A model generated the notes under the pieces. That model did no database searches, had not been told where the DNA came from, and worked only from the letters and a program-made list of their open reading frames with translations. From Coniella vitis (Eukaryota > Ascomycota > Sordariomycetes > Diaporthales > Schizoparmaceae): a stretch of DNA of 64,000 nucleotides. Where the stretch lies: assembly GCA_011317545.1 (NCBI GenBank), contig WUJK01000009.1, positions 186,001 through 250,000 of the forward strand, written 5' to 3'. Shown here in pieces: positions 46,543 through 60,400 of this stretch (positions are counted from its first letter, which is position 1; every line of letters begins with the position of its first letter). The translations under genes were made by a program, and so were the position numbers.

Positions 46543-48365
46543 CCCGTCATCATCTTTCCATGGCATAAGAGAGGCTACCGAAAAGCTGCGGTAGCCTTAC
46601 GACTTACTCTAATAATGACATTCAACAAGATAAAAAACTACTAGCCACCCCCCCCCATATAACTCCGCGAATCCCCTCAACTTCTTTCCCTTCCCCCCGC
46701 AATTTTTGATAAAACCAGGGTCCCCTCGTTTTTATTTTTCAGGTACTTACTCCCGACCTTTTCTTTCCCCCTCTCCCGCCTGGCGGCAAGATGTCGATTT
46801 AAATACATAGTAACCTTACTTGGCCCCTTCCGTTTTTTGGTGCTTCCGTCCGGGAAAAAGAGAGAAAGCTGGCATACTATTGAAAAATACCAAAGCTGTC
46901 AAGAAAACCTGCCCCTTAGTTTCTTCCATCCGGACTCTTCTTTTTACGCGCTTGAACGCGCGCGCGAGAACGCGGCAAGGCTTGGATTGGACTGGGTGTT
47001 TATTGTTTAGGTAGCCTTGCCGCTTTTCCCGCTTGTCGACCGCGTTGAAAAAGGTTACAGTAAAAAGTACAGCAAAATTAAAAGCCCGTGACAAGACATA
47101 TATATCCGTGCCTGACGATGTACACAAAAACCACGACGGGCCTCGAATATCAAAACGCATCCCGGCCGCGGTTTTTTTTTTCTCTCATGTTTGTGACACG
47201 AACAATTTCAAATCACAATCCCTTCCTTCTATACTCATCTCCAACAAAGAATCAATGTCTTGAAGCAACTCATTACATCACGCGGGCAAAGAGACTCGAG
47301 GACCAAAAGTATGGTGAGTGTATGTGAGTGTGATATCCGCGAAACCGGCGCGAGCCAGCCCACAGAAGCAATATAAAATTTTTTGTTTCTGTCTTTTTTT
47401 GAAAAGCTCTAAGAGGTTTCTCATCATTCCATGGTCCATAAGTTCATCAAAAGTCTTTGGCCGACTCCGTTTCCTTGCACCAATACCAAGAAGAAAAAAG
47501 AAAAGAAGACCAAAAGACATAAAAATGTTCATATCCCCGCCCCCCCTTCATCCCCTTCTCTTCTTCCCAAAAGTAGAATACACTAGAAAGCGAAAGTGGT
47601 ATCATCTCTCCCAGTCAGGCCAAACAAATAAATAGCCAACTTGGGAACCAAGCTATTTCGGACAATGTCTCCTTTCCCAAGAATGTACGCTAAAAATTCT
47701 TTTGCAAAAGACAGAAAAAGTCTGCCGCCCATATCAGAACCAATGAAGCAATCTCGTGGTAACAATGGATCCTGGTAGAACTCTGATGAAGCAAATGCAG
47801 GATGCCGGCCATCAATCGCTTGCGCCGGAGCAGTAAATTGTGCACACACACAAGCTCTCGAAAATGAAGAAAAAGAGAGAAAAAACTTCAAAACGATGAG
47901 AAGCAAACACTTTGCCAACATGTTGTAAATGGAAAACAATCGCCAGTACGGACGATAACCCCAACTCCGCGCTTGTATGACAAAAAGGAAACAAGGAGAT
48001 AGAGAAACAGCACGGAAACAACCATGCCAACAACGAACGGCATCCAAGAAAAATGTGCCAAAACAGCAACGGGTCAAGGAACTAGAAAAGGCTCTGGTCC
48101 ATGATTCCATGCGCACGGGGTGAATTTTTGTTGAAAAAAATTTGGAATAGTTGAAACGTTCTTGCGGCCAGAAAAGGTGCAGGCTATGATTGTCAGGGAT
48201 CCTTTGGTATCTGGGCCGGTAGAAGCAGTTTGTAAATGGCATCCCTGGTCGGGCCAAATATTAAACGTATACCAGTATGCGGAAACAAAAACCATGAGAG
48301 GCGTGGTAGAAGTTTGTTAGCACCGACGGGCCCCTTGACTCTTGACACTGTCCTGTGTTCAAGTC

Positions 48366-50067
48366 TTAAATGACGACCTGTGAGTGCAGGGGCGCCGGGT
48401 AGTGAAACATGGAAGATTGAGAAGCTTGCAAAAACGGCTTCATCATCATACACCAAATATTTTGAAATGCGACCGTCGGAGGTGTGCAAGGGTTTTGTGG
48501 AGCAAGAGCCAATTGATGGAGAAGAGGGTCTTGAGCCTGCACATGAGGGCCCTGGGGCATGGCTGCTGGTGCAGCGAGAATGGCGGCCTGTTGCTGCTGT
48601 TGTTGTGCCATGGCCATGGTATCCAGGGGGCTCAAGGGCATGTGGTCACCATGGCCCAGGATCATAGCGGGCGAACATGCAGGCTCGGGCGCGAGAGGCC
48701 GGTCGCTGCCTAGACCATCAAATGTGCCTTGTCGGGAAGCCTCTGTGGATAAGCCGACAGAGCTGTGGGAATCATCATCGCAGTCGGAGTCCGAATCTGA
48801 TGAAGAGTCCGAGTAGTATCCCGAGTCACATGAGCCTTCGGAAGCAGGCGGGGAGACAGCGGACTCGGCTGGTGAGGCGGCAGTGTCGACGGGCACAAAG
48901 GTCGGCACAGACTGCGGCAGCCTGGTAAAGCGGGAGCAGTTCAGGATGGCCTGGCGCAGGACGGGCAGTGTGATCCTCCTTGTAGGGTCACGGGTGAAGA
49001 TGGCGCCCAGAATGCCGTTCAGTTCGTCCGACACTGGGAGAATAGTCTTGAGAAACTCTGGGTTGCGCATGTACTCCCGGTAGGTCGAGTCCTCTGGCGA
49101 GGCCTGTTTCCAGGGATTCCTTCCACAGGTAAGATTCACGAGAATGACTCCCAAAGACCAGACATCATTGGGAGCACAGTAGTAAGAGGTCCTTTGGCCA
49201 GCGTGATCCAGGCATTCTATACAGTTCGAGAGTTAGTTTGCAAGGCCAAGATGTACATATATATAGTGGGAAAAAAGAAGAAGAAAAAAAGAAATAGAAA
49301 GACCGGGAGAAATCGGCGGGCGATTCGACGCGCAACGGGTTTTGAAATCGTCTTGCTAGGCCTTGGCATCGAGGAGGCTTACCTGGCGACATGTAGAATG
49401 TGGAGCCGCAACCATGGTCTTCAGAAATCTTTGAAGAGGTGGCCAGGCCAAAATCTGCAAGCTTCACAGTGTTTCCTTGGTCCGTGACGAGTATGTTCTC
49501 CGGTTTCAGATCCCGGTGGTATACGCCGAGGCTATGGCAGTAGTCTACAGCGTTTAGGAGCTGGAGGAAGGCGCGCTTTGCTGCGGCATCATCACCAATG
49601 TAGCGCTCACAATCTGTGATGTTGTAGAACAGGTCTCCCTCGGGGCAAAACTCCAGGACGACGTAGGTGCAGTCATAGTCATCTATTATCTTGAGCATGG
49701 AAACCACATTGGGGTGCGCCGAAACCTTCCAGTGGGAGCGGATCTCGCGGTTCTTGAACTCAATCTGTCGGTGATCCAGGGGAGTTCCATCGGCATTGCA
49801 GTTAGGCAAGGTCTTGACCGCGTATGTCAACTGGGTATGTATGTCGATGGCAGTGTAGACAACACCATAGGCTCCGCTGCCGAGAATATCATCGAGGCGG
49901 AACCTGCCTCCGATCACCCAACCTAACCTGTCCTCTGGGGCGGGAAGGTAGCGGCCACAGGGCGGCGACGGCGGCGGGCTGGGGAGCTGGCTCTGGAACT
50001 GGAACTGTGTAGGATACACGGCTGGTTGCGGGTGAAAAAGGCACTGTTGTGGTGGTGCGTAGCCCAT
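48366..50067 (-). CDS. Ran1/Sks1/Vhs1-like serine/threonine protein kinase
   Basis: Reverse-strand exons 50067-49383 and 49216-48366 give 511 residues. The 166-nt intron has GTAAGC and TATAG ends and restores Glu229. A Pro/Gln-rich N-terminus precedes the kinase domain: glycine loop LGSGAYGVVY (62-71), Lys85 in AVKTL, catalytic HRDLKPEN (184-191), DFG at 205-207, and SPE in place of APE at 227-229. The C-lobe includes DVWSLGVILVNLTCGRNPW. The C-terminal 150 residues are low-complexity, with an acidic SDSDSDCDDD stretch and a short poly-Gln. The activation-loop wording (GCGSTFYMSPECLD) and the C-lobe fit the yeast Sks1/Vhs1 and fission yeast Ran1 group, which act in nutrient response and the switch to differentiation. 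The exact orthologue is not certain. The gene sits alone between two deserts, which may indicate extended regulatory DNA. Confidence 0.9.
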
Positions 50068-51871
50068 GGTTTGATTATATTGGATACAAAGGCCGTGGTG
50101 ATATGGCGGGAGAAAGAGGGTCCCTAGTGGATATCACAAGGCTTCCTGTCTGGCGTGGGTCTGGAGATGCCGGCTCAAACGGACCAAACACGGCAACAAG
50201 AAAGAAAGAAAGAAAAAAGATCAGGACAGCATAGAGGAAAAGTCCAGTACGAGTCCCTGGGTCAAGGGAGCCAGCCAGTCCGGGGCCGCGGAGATGGCAG
50301 CCAACAACTCTTTTCCTGGGCGCTCAAAGGAAGCAGCAGGAAAAATGGAGCAGTAGCAATGGCAGCTCTGGTCCAGAGAACACAGTAACGGTGCCTTGGA
50401 ATAGACACCAGGCCGGGCCAAGTCCAGGACAGACAGGCACAGACACAGAGAGATGCACACAGACACAACGAGCGGCGTCGACAGCGAGGACGAGGGCTGG
50501 CGAGGCTGCGCTGCTGGAGGCGAGGAGGAGATCAAGAGTCGATGGCGGGTCTTGCTCTGAAAAAGGAGTGGTGAGTGGTGAGGCGAGTGACGGACTTGAA
50601 GTCGTGGTGGTGGAGTTGTCGTTGTCAATCGAGTTTCTTGCGGTTGCCAAGGTCGACGAAATAACATCGAGGGCAGGAGCAACGGTAATCGAAGAGAGGT
50701 GAGGGCGTTGCCAGTACATATTTGATCCAGCAGGACAGGCGCAACACACAGGGGCCCGAAACCCACCATGCGAGAGGAAGAGAGGATGCAGTGCGACGTG
50801 CAAAGTACCGTTGTATCTGTGCAAGAGGTACACGGAGTACTTGGCAACCTTTTCGCGTCGAAATGATGGACAAGGGGCCCCTTGTCCGCATCCCTGCCAC
50901 TGCTGCAACCATCAGACCCACCCGTCAGGGGGGTCCCCAGTTTTCGAGCGCCCAGGAATTCTGAGCTAGTCCCACGCGCCGACGGCAGGGGTGTGTGTAG
51001 TGGTAAGCACACTCGCTTATACCAGTGCGCGTAACCCGTCACGCATCCATCTGAACATCGCCCTTTCCCATAGGTCTTGCGAGACCATGCTGCATTCCGG
51101 AAACGGTTGTGTGCGGGCGTCGCTCGACAAAGGCCCGTCAGCGGTGTGATGCCTATTCGCGGCCATCTGGTTGTGCTCAGCTACAAAGTATGTAAATCTG
51201 AGAGTCTGCTTGGGCTGCCAGCCCTGGACGCCACGTCGCAGTACCCAATATTTTACTTCCTTGTCGATCCTGTATTTGATAATGTTTGGCCTCCCGTTTG
51301 CGAATGGGTGGCCATTCTGCTCATCAATTCCTTTTGTCCTTCCTCTTTCAGTCGGCCTCTCTTGCATCTGTCCAGAGCGCGTGAACCGTGGTCTGTATTA
51401 TGAGGTGAATGTCCAATAAATTGGAAAACGGTACGTCTCATGAGGTGAAATTGCTGTGACACAAGCGATGGCTAGGCGAGCAAAGACCACTGGGTCGCAG
51501 CGGGTCACCACAAGCCCCAGTTGCTGATAGCCAAGTTGACCTTCACAAAATAGGGTGTCCCTTTCGTCAAAAGAACATTTTTTGTGCGTGCGAGAAGTGT
51601 GTGTGCCTGTGTATCCGCAGACAGCAAGGCTAGCCCCCCACTTGGGCCCCTCATACATACTATGTAGAACATAGAAGAGACGGCTTGACGAGCCTCCTAT
51701 TGAGCACAGGCGTGACGACGGCGTTGATAGTGAACTAACAATGATGGCCGAATGATGCGTTGCCCCCCCCCCTCCCCTGAACAATAACAAATGAAAAGTC
51801 AAAGTTTGCAACACTTGGTGGCTCTCTCATTGGACTATGTTGGTGTCCTTCGCTTGCAGGAGAAGCCTTGT

Positions 51872-51909
51872 CTGTGTGAGTGTGTGTGTGCGTGTGTGTG
51901 CGTGTGTGA
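51872..51909. repeat. GT dinucleotide repeat
   Basis: Interrupted GT array with GA and GC variants. Confidence 0.9.
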
Positions 51910-52209
51910 AGTGTAATCTTCTTGGCTTCACAGACTACATAGTAGTGATGAATGCGGATGTCAGTGCTCCAACGGCCTGGGCTTCTGGAACAAGGCTCGA
52001 TCCAACAAGGACCATCGGGGGATATTTGCGGCACAGGTTCCAGTGACAAGAAACCATGGCATGCACGCCAGGCTCGCGTGACGGAGCAGAAGCTTTTGAG
52101 CCAACGCGGCATGCTGACCGACAGCAGGGTGCCGATGGACAGGGTGCGCCAGCCCCCAGGACCTCCGGCAACTGGTTGCAGAGGAGGCTGTTGTTCGCAA
52201 AACCAGAAT

Positions 52210-52237
52210 TTCTCTCTCTCTCTTTCTTTCTCTCTTT
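52210..52237. repeat. CT-rich pyrimidine repeat
   Basis: CTCTCTCT...TTTCTTTCTCTC tract. Confidence 0.85.
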
Positions 52238-55200
52238 CTTCCCAAGTGTCTGTACTATGTACTATGTACGTTTGGGTGCATCCAGAATGATGAGATGGTA
52301 TGCATAGTGCTTTGCCGTCATTGTAATATGTAAAGAAGGAAAAGCTGACGGAGGGATCCATCGATCAACACCTCTCCACCAGAGACGTAAATGTTGACTG
52401 CATTGTGCACTGATCAGCACAGGAGAGAGTTTCGAGTAACGCTGGGCAGGTCCGTCTTTGGGAATGGCAACCCGTCATGGGTGCGGCACATCTTAATTTG
52501 ACGGGCTATTGCTGACTGGGCCCTGGCGTATAGAGAGAGCAGCAAGAGGGCAAAAGCGGCCCCGTGTTTGGGTGCCACGGCCGCCTCGTGTCAGGGAAAA
52601 AGGATGTGGGCCAAAAAGGCAGTCCAGTAAGGAATGGGAGGGGGCGAGAGAGAGAGAGCAAAGGGTGGTGGGTCGCAGATGGTGAGGTGTCATTCGTCGA
52701 GGCCGTGGTTGAGTCAGGGCACTGGGCGAGCAGGAAAAGCGACGTGTGGGTGCAGAGGCCGGCCATCCGGTTGGACGGAGGCGTGAGCGGGTTCCATTGG
52801 CGCCGCAGTAGGCTGCTGCACAAGTTTGCGCCCAGCCTGCAGCAGGAGGAAGAAGGGCGACGAACCAAAGAGACGACGGCGACGCACAAGAGTCAACAGA
52901 CCGACAAGACAAGCTAACAAGCTGCCTGGGCTAGCCAACCAGGCGACGCAGGCCAAAATCTGCTAGCCCAAGCAGTAGTTCCAGTGGCTCATCAGATTGC
53001 GCGCCTCTTTCACACCCACTCTCCGATCCATCCATCCATTCACTCGTTCAGGTCATTCAACCCACCCGGCCGCCCTCTTCACCCACACCCCCCTTCCGTG
53101 GCGTGCCCTGGTCTGTGCCACTCACTGTGCACCTCTGTGCCTTGTCGCCGTGGCCACTGGTTTGTTGGCTCGGGGGACGGTGTGCATGTCGACGACTGCT
53201 CATCTGCAGTCAGAGGGGCCGCACAGCCAGAAAGCGTACCGCATGGCAAGGGCCAGGTGGCCTCCACTCCTCGAGCATTTACGTCAGCACTGGCAGGTCG
53301 CCCGAGGTGGGTACTACTATGTATGTACTGCAATAGAAAGGCCAAGATCTGGAAATGCTGGTCGAATCTCGCTCCCTGGGCGCTCGGGCGTGGTGGCTGG
53401 CAATCACCAAAAAAGTGGCTGGGACGTTCCGAAAGTGAGGCATCTCCTCTGGTGATGATTGCTCATTGCGCGCTGCTCGTGGCTCGCTCGTGGCCCAGCG
53501 GACCATGACGATCTTTGGCGAGCGCAGATATTTGGCTCGTCGTCATAGCAGACGCCAAGCGAGCGAAGAAGAAGTCGAGAATGGGAAAAATCCAAAATTC
53601 GATGGCGGAGTGCGGTCCACTTTGGCTGGAAGGCTCCAGCAGTTCCGAGGCTGTCTTGAGGCCATCCAGCCATCCAAGGCTGGCGGGCAGAAGCGGGCAG
53701 GCTTGGGTGGCAGGGTGGTGGAGCGATGACAGGTGTGTTGTCGTTGAGCGACGATTAGGTAAGCTTCCAGCCTGCACTGCTTGCCAAGGATGGCAAACGC
53801 CTAGTGCGAATGCGGCAAGCGGGCTGCCCCCCATCGAGGCTAGCCTGCTATACCACTACCTAGCCAGCTGGCTCTGCTCTAGAAAGGCGCCGGTGCTGTG
53901 GAAGCGAGCACTAGCCAACCACGAGGCTGTGAAAGGCATTAGGTAATAGCGAGTGAGGCTTTGTCGACTATTTGCATAGTACTGCGGTACAGCGGCAAGT
54001 ACATAGTACCATGTACTGTGGTACAAGGCGTTTGTACACTTGAACCACCTGCAATCAACCACAAGTTCTCAATATCACACTGGCTCCTCGTATGACCAAA
54101 AAGAAAGACCCAGCACGAGGAGTACGACGGGCAGGGCCTCGTAATAGTTCTTTCTATTTGATTGCGCCCGTGTGACTTGCCACCCGTTTGCAGCCAGAAG
54201 TTGCCGTCGTCGCAGCCAAAGAGTCAGCCACCAACGCGACACTGCGCTGTAATTAGCCATTTTTGGAATCACACAACCGCCCGGATGCCTCGCCCTGTCT
54301 TTGTGCTTGTGCTGCTGCGCTGTGTAGGATATAGTACAGTATCAAGTGAGAGTATGTGTCGAGGTTTGATATTTTTCGATGGGGCATTTTGCATCTTGCC
54401 CTTTTCCTTGTACTTCTGGTGGCAAAATTATCGCCGACAACATCATTTCCCCTGCTGAGTACGTAGGAAGTGTGAATTATGTACCAAAGTAGCCGCGCAT
54501 CGTATTCGTGTCATTTCTCTCCCACATACTACTACGGTACCGTCTTCACATTTTGGCTTGCCTGGCAATGTCTTTGTCTGCTCAACTGTGCGTGAATCTG
54601 TCTTGCGCGGCTCCCTGCGTGTCGCATTTCTTTCTCCTATCATAGCTAGTCCTTGGTAGTCCTTACTACTCTGTACAGCCCCAAAGCTTTGCCGCCCTTC
54701 CAGCTGTGGAATGTGCCGTCCTTGCCGCCCGTTGCACGGCCCGCAGCCTCTCAGACACAATAACACGCCGCTGAGAAGGGCCACCGGAATAAGTCTGGCC
54801 GCCTAGTACTCTGTATGCAGTAATAATCCTCAATCAGCATCATCCATCGCATTGCCTGAAACCAACTCATCTGATTCGCTGTGACAGCTCGAATACCTAA
54901 ACGCCCACGGGCCAGCCTCCCTCGGACCTGAGAACGTCAGATCAGATGTGCGAGGCCCATGAATTTGGCCGCTTGTGGAGAGCAAAGGTCAAGGGCCCAG
55001 AATCAATGCAAAAAGCATGCTGTACACACTATCAGGATCATCTAGGGAGCCATCAGAGTGCTTGTTCTTCTAGTACAAAGAAGACCCATGATCATTACGT
55101 ATGTCGCGACAATCAAACTACACTGATTGGAACGGGCCGGTAGATCTTGACGCTCGTACTCAAAACACTCTACGCGCAAGCCGCGGATCTTTGCTTTGCC

Positions 55201-55640
55201 TTTGTTCTTGGCCGTTACAGCAAAAAAAAAAAAGGCTGTTCTCTCGCGTTCTTTTCTTTTCTTTCTCCGAGACCGTCCAATGCATTTCGCTATCCACAGA
55301 CTGGACCAACCGTCTCGCATTGACCACTGCTTCTTTTCTCCGTGAGCAGCACTGACATGGGAGCGTCTCGAGCGTCTCGACTGGGGGGTCTGTCATAGCA
55401 CCAAACAAAGGAAAACAGAGGACTCTACTAGTACACGTTTCTGCTGAATCGATAGTAGCGGACTACCGTACTACTACCATGGTACTATGTACACCGCTTG
55501 GCATAATGGAGTTGCTGCTGTTTGCCTCGTTTCTATTTTGATATCGAACGCATAGAGCCAAAAAACCGCTAGAGGAAGGTGGATGGACGGTTCGTGACAT
55601 GGGATCCTGGGCATTTGAAAATGCCCAAAGCCTTAGCGTA

Positions 55641-55795
55641 TTACTCACTCACTCACTTACTAGCTTACTCATTCACTCATTCACTCACTTGCTCACCTAC
55701 TCACTCACTCACTCACGCACTCACTCACTCACTCCCTCCCTCCCTCACTCACTCACTCACTTACTCACTTCCCTACTCACTCACTTATTCACTGC
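55641..55795. repeat. ACTC tetranucleotide minisatellite
   Basis: About 155 bases of ACTC units with scattered variants (ACTT, ATTC, CCTC, GCTC). It is the longest tandem array in the window. Its open frames (repeating Thr-His-Ser-Leu) are artefacts of the repeat. Confidence 0.92.
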
Positions 55796-56056
55796 CACCC
55801 ACTTAAACCTTCCACCGCTTATTGCGCCCCTCCGGTGCATCCCAAGTAACAACAGACTACCCATTTAAACTTGACCAATATACACTCCATCACGCCGCTC
55901 GCTCTCAACTCTATTCATGGGCAATCGTATGATTGATCTCCGGGACTACTGCTCGCTCATTGGTGCTGACCATGCCTCGAACATTCTCGCAGCTTCTAGA
56001 GAGATCATTCTCCAAATTCACTCGTCATTAAGGGGAAAACAAAAAGACAAACCACC

Positions 56057-56082
56057 AAAAAAAAAAAAAAAAAAAAAAAAAA
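56057..56082. repeat. poly(A) run of 26
   Basis: Uninterrupted A run followed by CCAACCAACCAAAG. Confidence 0.95.
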
Positions 56083-57358
56083 CCAACCAACCAAAGCCAG
56101 CCACTACGCGGGTAAGGTCCCAGAAAAATATGACTATTTCCAGATCTAGCTTGCTTCTTTCTTCCTTTTGGGGGAGGGGGTTGCGCATGCGGCATGCCAA
56201 GACAAAGAACATACCAAACGGTGCGCCCCCGTTTGCTCACAACGCTGTGCTATTTCCCAATCTAGTATGGTTTGAAGGCCCGGACTATGAATATCTGCCG
56301 TCTCTTACCTCTCGTTGGTTTTTGTAAATTCGAAACACTGTCGCCGTGGTTGTATCGCCCAGCGGCCCGGCACTCGCAGAGAGTATAATGTGACGAGGCA
56401 GGGTGCGGAAAGCCTCTCTCAGCTGACCATGGGGGTATTTACTATCAACTCACCATACCTTGCCCGAAAGTTGCCACCGTGATGTGACCAGAGGGTTAGG
56501 TTAAAAAGACAAGGCTGAGTACTCAATTTTTTATTGCGCTTCACTATTGTCGGCCCTATGCTTCCAAGCTTACCAATAAACACCCGAACTCGGCCGATAA
56601 CGCAAGAAAGGTCCCCTGGGAGCAAACCGCTTTCACTGTTTGCGGCCTGAAGAGTATCATAGTACTACTATGTATGAAGTCTCGAGATGTTTCAAGAAGG
56701 AAAAGGACTACTATAGTATACTGGAAACCACACCTTGGGCCCGAGATGGGTCTGGATCTTGCTGTCACTTCCTAGCGTTTGGCGGAAGTTGAGTTGAACG
56801 ATATGATACTATGTACTATAATACTATGTAGTAAACCTGACGTGCCTCGTATCTTCTAGTATGGGCAAAGGTAGAAGACCTTGGGGCTCTGCGCGCGCCT
56901 CCTTTTTCCTTTTTCCTAAATGCCATAGTGGCTCACTATTGCCTGGCATGCCTGGCAAGCGGGCAGTGTCTGTCTGATCTCGTACTTTTACCACTGTCTG
57001 TGTGTGTATTCATTTGTCGTCGCTTGAGTCGTGCATATAAGTAGTCTATCATGCGGCATGGACGGCTTGTGGAGAAAAGCGGACGATCAAAAAGTGACGA
57101 GTGGTGTACATAGTATATTTTTCCTAAATGGACAACATATGCACTACGTTATGGAGTTCCCTGGCGCTGTCGATCGTCCTCTCAAGATATGCCAGACGGC
57201 TCTCAGACTTTGTCGATCCGCACATAGTCACATATGCCACGTAGTCGAAGGGGCTCACTTATATGGTTAAGATGACCTCTGCTGCCCCTGGGATGCGCGG
57301 GAAAAGCCTCGTGCCCCCGCATGCATCGGTTGCCGGCCAGTCTAGGCGTTGCGCGCGG

Positions 57359-57441
57359 GATAAAAAGCAAGAAAAGAGAAAAAGAAAAAAAGGAAAAAAA
57401 GGAAAAAAAGAAAAAAAGAAAAAAAGAAAAAGGAAAACACC
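57359..57441. repeat. polypurine tract (GAAAAA-type)
   Basis: About 80 bases of A with regularly spaced G residues on the plus strand. Confidence 0.9.
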
Positions 57442-60400
57442 ATATTCCTATCATGTACTACGTGTTATTAGGTAGGGGGCGGGGGACTTTTGGAGAGAGT
57501 ATCTTTTCACGTAGAACCTTCGGGTCGATTCTCTCCCCCGAAGACTGTCGGCCGGCTGCCGTCGTGCAAGCTCTAGCCTTCTTCCGGGGACGGCTAAGGG
57601 TGGCTGTCATGTCATTGTCGGCATTGGGACGACAGGTGTTCTTTTTCCGGGGACCGGCCGCAGCGGCGCATGTGAACGTAAACCTCCAAAAGATAGATGG
57701 ATGGAATACCTGCTGTATCATAGCTACGTTTCACTCTTTTCCCGAGTAAAAGGACAAGACGCTTTCGTACGTACGGGGTCAGAAGGTTTCGCGACAGTCA
57801 TGCACATCGTCATCGTCGTCGTCAGTGTCGAGACAAGCCAGCAAGCCAGCAGAGAGCCAGATAGCCCCGAGCGCACACAACCTGCCAATCTATCCGAGGG
57901 TGTGACGAGACCTGGTGGGCTGCAAGGAGAGACCCTTCTTTCTTTCTTGCTGCTTCACGTTCACGCCTGTTCCTGGCGCTTCCTGGGCGAGGAAGAGCAT
58001 TGAATTGGATTCTGGCTTCCGAATGCGTTGAGAGGTATAAGGGTCCTGTGACCCGCTTCCACGATGGATGTTGATTGACGATCTTCTTCCCGCTTATTGG
58101 TAAGGGCCCCAAAGGCTGGTCTCCCAATCAGAACACTGTGGTTGAAACGGGGTCCCTTGGCACCCGGGTGGCAAAGAATACACCAGGAGCGCTCATTCAT
58201 GCTTGCCATGTATCCAGTATCATGCGGGCGGTGGAGAGATGTGATGGATGTTTCGGTGTTGTGGCTGCGACGATTGTGAAAAAAAAAAGAAAAACGCTGA
58301 GGGGGGGGGGTGCCTTGACAGCGGTGAGAAATGTGCCATGTATGGCGTGTGTGTGTGCATGAAACCTGTCCAGAAAGTGCGTACATACTAAGTAGTATGT
58401 GCTGTGCTTGATTGATCGCAGCTGAGCAGTTACTATTTGTTATTGTTATTGTTATTCCTCAAGCATGTACTTGTGGACTGTGGCTGCTCTTCTGCCAACA
58501 ACAACCACCGCCGCATTCCTGCACGGGGGTCCGCCCCAAAAAGGATGTCTGATTCCCAATACCAATGACAGAAAGCAAGGTTCCCACGAGAGATGTGTGT
58601 TTCTAATTTTTGACCACCGCAGCCAAAAATAATATGTGTGAGATTATCGGATTGATCTTCTCACGCCTCATTATGTGTGCTTTGCTGCAACACCACACGC
58701 CCCCCCATTTTGATCACCACTGCAGCAAGACTGTGCCACCTCATTGGAATCCTGTCTCTTTCTTTTATTGTGGAGTGCGCACTCGCGTAGTACTATATAC
58801 GCCAGTGCTTTCCAGCTCGCCCGACGAGGCGCAGGGCTGGCTGGCTGGCTGGCTGTGGCGGTATCCTCAAGGGCATGAAATGAATGCGAACCGCATGTAC
58901 ATAATATACGCCATACATGACAAGTACAGGCCGCATATGTTTCCGCGGGCCGAGGTACTTGTGCGAGAAGCCGACTGGATTGTTATGCTTTCTCTGCCAA
59001 ATGGGCTCCAGTGCACATCACTCTGCTCCTGCAATCTCGACAACAAGCTTTGGGTTGATGAGTTTGATTTGACGGCTGTCGCTGATGGCATCCATGACCA
59101 ACTCCCTCGCGTGTTCATGTGTGAGAAAGTCATGGTGATCGTAGTATAACTCTGGGATATACTCTGCTGTGGCTTTCCCGTCTCATATCGAGAATCTCTC
59201 CCACCGAAACCTCAAACACTTCGCAATGACCATCTCGATTTCGCTTGGGCGAATGGAGGGAGGAAAAGGATCCACTGCAACACATGGGCAGCTGTCTGAG
59301 TAATAACTCTGCGACCACTCACACACATACACACACACCGCCCCCGTCACTTCATGCCCATGCGAAAAGCTGAGACGAGAGCCCTACATTGTGTGTGTGA
59401 GAGGAGTGACATGCTTTTGTGTCACAGTACTGTAAGAAAGGGATCTTGCCCATTTCCCCAGCGTTTCTCTCGGAAACAAAATCCCATTTTAGCTGTGGTC
59501 CAAGCGGTGCATCCGCGTTACACAGAAATCCCACAAGCCACTCACCTCATCTGATAATAATCAAAGCCAAGGCCACGCAAGGAAAAGTAAAAAGAAAGAA
59601 AAGCCCACTCACACCTTTCCTTCTTGCTACTATACCATGTTCTGTCAACAAAGAAAAGGGATTCGATAAGGGGGGCGGGGGGGGGGGGCCAGAAGTGCAA
59701 CGCAAACGGCTCACTCGCCCCACCGCCCTGCGTGCAGTGTGCTATGTATATCGTACTATGCAGTGCGTGCTGTAAGCGTGCATGAACGGTCTATCGATAC
59801 TGTGGTAAGCGTGCGTGCGTGCCACTTTTGCCGTGTCTTTTTGCTCGTGTGGACCTTTTGTTCGGTGAAGATCAAGTCATTGGATGTAAGAGTGGGTTCG
59901 GTAACTTGTTCTATTTAACTTACACACGGCCAAAAGAAGGAATGGAGCCAGGGAAAGAAAGGGCGTGCGCAGAAGCCAACCTGCCAACTAACTGGGCTCG
60001 GCATTTCGTCCGAGACGTGCGCTGCGATAGTTTGTTGCAATCAAAAATCTCGATCACGTCCGTGCTGGGCGGATGGCTAGTCAAGATCCTCAGACTCGAC
60101 GTAAATCACCCCAAGTACTATGACAGACTCACTACTGGGGGAGTGAGCCTCTTTGCCACTGGACTGACCCGCCTGGTGCACTACCTGACTACCAAGACGC
60201 TCCATTCAGCCTCTTCGCACTATCCAGCACTTTGTATGGTATATTTGCTAGCCTCGGCGGCGCTCTGGGGAGCCTAGAAGGGGGCCACGAGGCACAGAAC
60301 CGACAAACCGCCATCCGCCGAGGCAGTCGAGATGGCGAAGTCGGTGTTCTTTTTTTGCTCGAGCAGGTAGACTCGCCCCCAAGGACTGTCACGCTCTTCA

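Larger units (their letters stand above)
42003..46812. repeat. cluster of the dispersed TACATAGTA / TACTATGTA motif (14 copies)
   Basis: Exact 8-base cores ACATAGTA or TACTATGT start at 42003, 42318, 42350, 42537, 42924, 43033, 43504, 43937, 44498, 44517, 44676, 45513, 46489 and 46805. They occur in both orientations and often pair into palindromes such as TACATAGTATGTA. Spacing is irregular. Confidence 0.85.
41501..48365. other. gene desert, second type, downstream of the kinase
   Basis: No supported gene. The interval is dense in microsatellites, homopolymers and the TACATAGTA motif. The last few hundred bases before 48366 should be the 3' UTR of the kinase, which is transcribed leftward. 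A G run near 41764-41784 and purine-rich stretches near 45430 and 46512 add to the simple-sequence load. Confidence 0.6.

Noticed and set aside
50221..51042. 273-codon minus-strand frame upstream of the kinase
   Set aside because: The sequence is pyrimidine-rich, giving Ser/Leu/Pro/Cys-rich nonsense. It is better explained as leader and promoter.
55641..55795. Repeat array considered as a CRISPR-like array
   Set aside because: It is a simple tetranucleotide repeat without spacers, in a eukaryotic genome.
58610..59149. 179-codon plus-strand frame
   Set aside because: No recognisable motif, and it contains a GGCT microsatellite and TACTATATAC-type non-coding sequence.
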